A stretch of 64,000 nt of DNA, from NCBI GenBank assembly GCA_020634755.1, contig JACKBC010000030.1, positions 17,323 to 81,322 of the forward strand, written 5' to 3'. The notes beneath the pieces are model-generated. The model was given only the letters and a program-made list of their open reading frames with translations. It was not told the DNA's origin and searched no databases. The stretch's first letter is position 1, and every line of letters begins with the position of its first letter. Below, piece by piece: positions 63,865 through 64,000 of the stretch. Source of the stretch: Caldilineaceae bacterium (GTDB lineage Bacteria > Chloroflexota > Anaerolineae > Caldilineales > Caldilineaceae). The position numbers were made by a program, and so were the translations under genes.

Positions 63865-64000
63865 AGAAACTCTCCTCGAATTCGTAAATTTATTTGAGCT
63901 TGCGGATCCCGCCCGTGCTTCGGACGCTTAATCACGCTGGATATCAATTTCCGATTGATGACACCATCATATATGGGAATTTAACGCGCGTCTTTATGAA
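63865..64000. other. Window end, upstream of htrA
   Basis: 136 bases with no gene. Should hold the htrA promoter (minus strand). No clear -10/-35 pair that I trust. Confidence 0.4.

Overview
Organism. The window most resembles a member of the Chloroflexota, probably the Anaerolineae/Caldilineae side. This is an inference from gene content and style. It has several sugar ABC importers with Ala/Pro-rich lipoprotein leaders and no cognate ATPase gene, a bacterial Elp3, secreted Thr/Pro-rich proteins ending in a short LPxS-type tail, tandem P450s, and very repeat-rich intergenic DNA. I see no rRNA, tRNA, CRISPR array, phage or intact insertion sequence.

Layout. 0.4-16.2 kb (+): two carbohydrate importers (binding protein plus two permeases each) surround two phytanoyl-CoA dioxygenase-family oxygenases, a FAH-family hydrolase, an NAD(P) epimerase/dehydrogenase, an aldo/keto reductase, an enolase-superfamily dehydratase and an RraA-type aldolase. 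Together these look like a non-phosphorylating (L-fucose-like) sugar oxidation set. 16.3-21.0 kb: a pst phosphate importer with two different ATPases whose defects are complementary. 21-26 kb: a DUF402 protein, a membrane-anchored Thr-repeat protein and a large alpha-barrel (glycosidase-like) protein. 26.3-30.4 kb (-): two cytochromes P450 and two unknown genes. 31-35.2 kb: HpaI-type aldolase, glutamine synthetase homolog, small unknowns and an ATC-hydrolase-family protein. 35.4-40.1 kb (-): a secreted tail protein, a sugar permease in which both membrane subunits are fused into one chain, and its binding protein, whose Tat lipoprotein leader is out of frame. 40.8-45.3 kb: hydroxyacid dehydrogenase, sugar isomerase-like, CMD-family and TPR proteins. 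46-50.3 kb: MFS exporter, then a Trm9-like methyltransferase divergent from Elp3. 50.5-54.6 kb: lipoprotein, AlbA_2/ATPase regulator, frameshifted kynureninase. 54.8-64 kb (-): ApbE; a NEW3 membrane protein with an ABC-2 exporter; a two-component system; an HtrA-like protease.

How the parts work together. The sugar importers must borrow an ATPase encoded elsewhere. The Elp3/Trm9-like pair could form the two consecutive steps that make mcm5U34 at the tRNA wobble base, a route known from eukaryotes. The paired PstB subunits would form a heterodimer with one canonical and one degenerate ATP site. Binding-protein dependent transport, outward-facing proteins and envelope quality control (HtrA plus two-component system) suggest a heterotroph living on plant or algal polysaccharide products.

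Repeats. At least 13 full or near-full copies, plus three fragments, of an 85-89-bp element (called R1 here; consensus begins ATCAGTACACCGCAACGGTGT) and four copies of an ~87-bp inverted-repeat element (R2, ends GTTACGCA/TGCGTAAC) occupy the spaces between genes, along with gene-end palindromes and several minisatellites.
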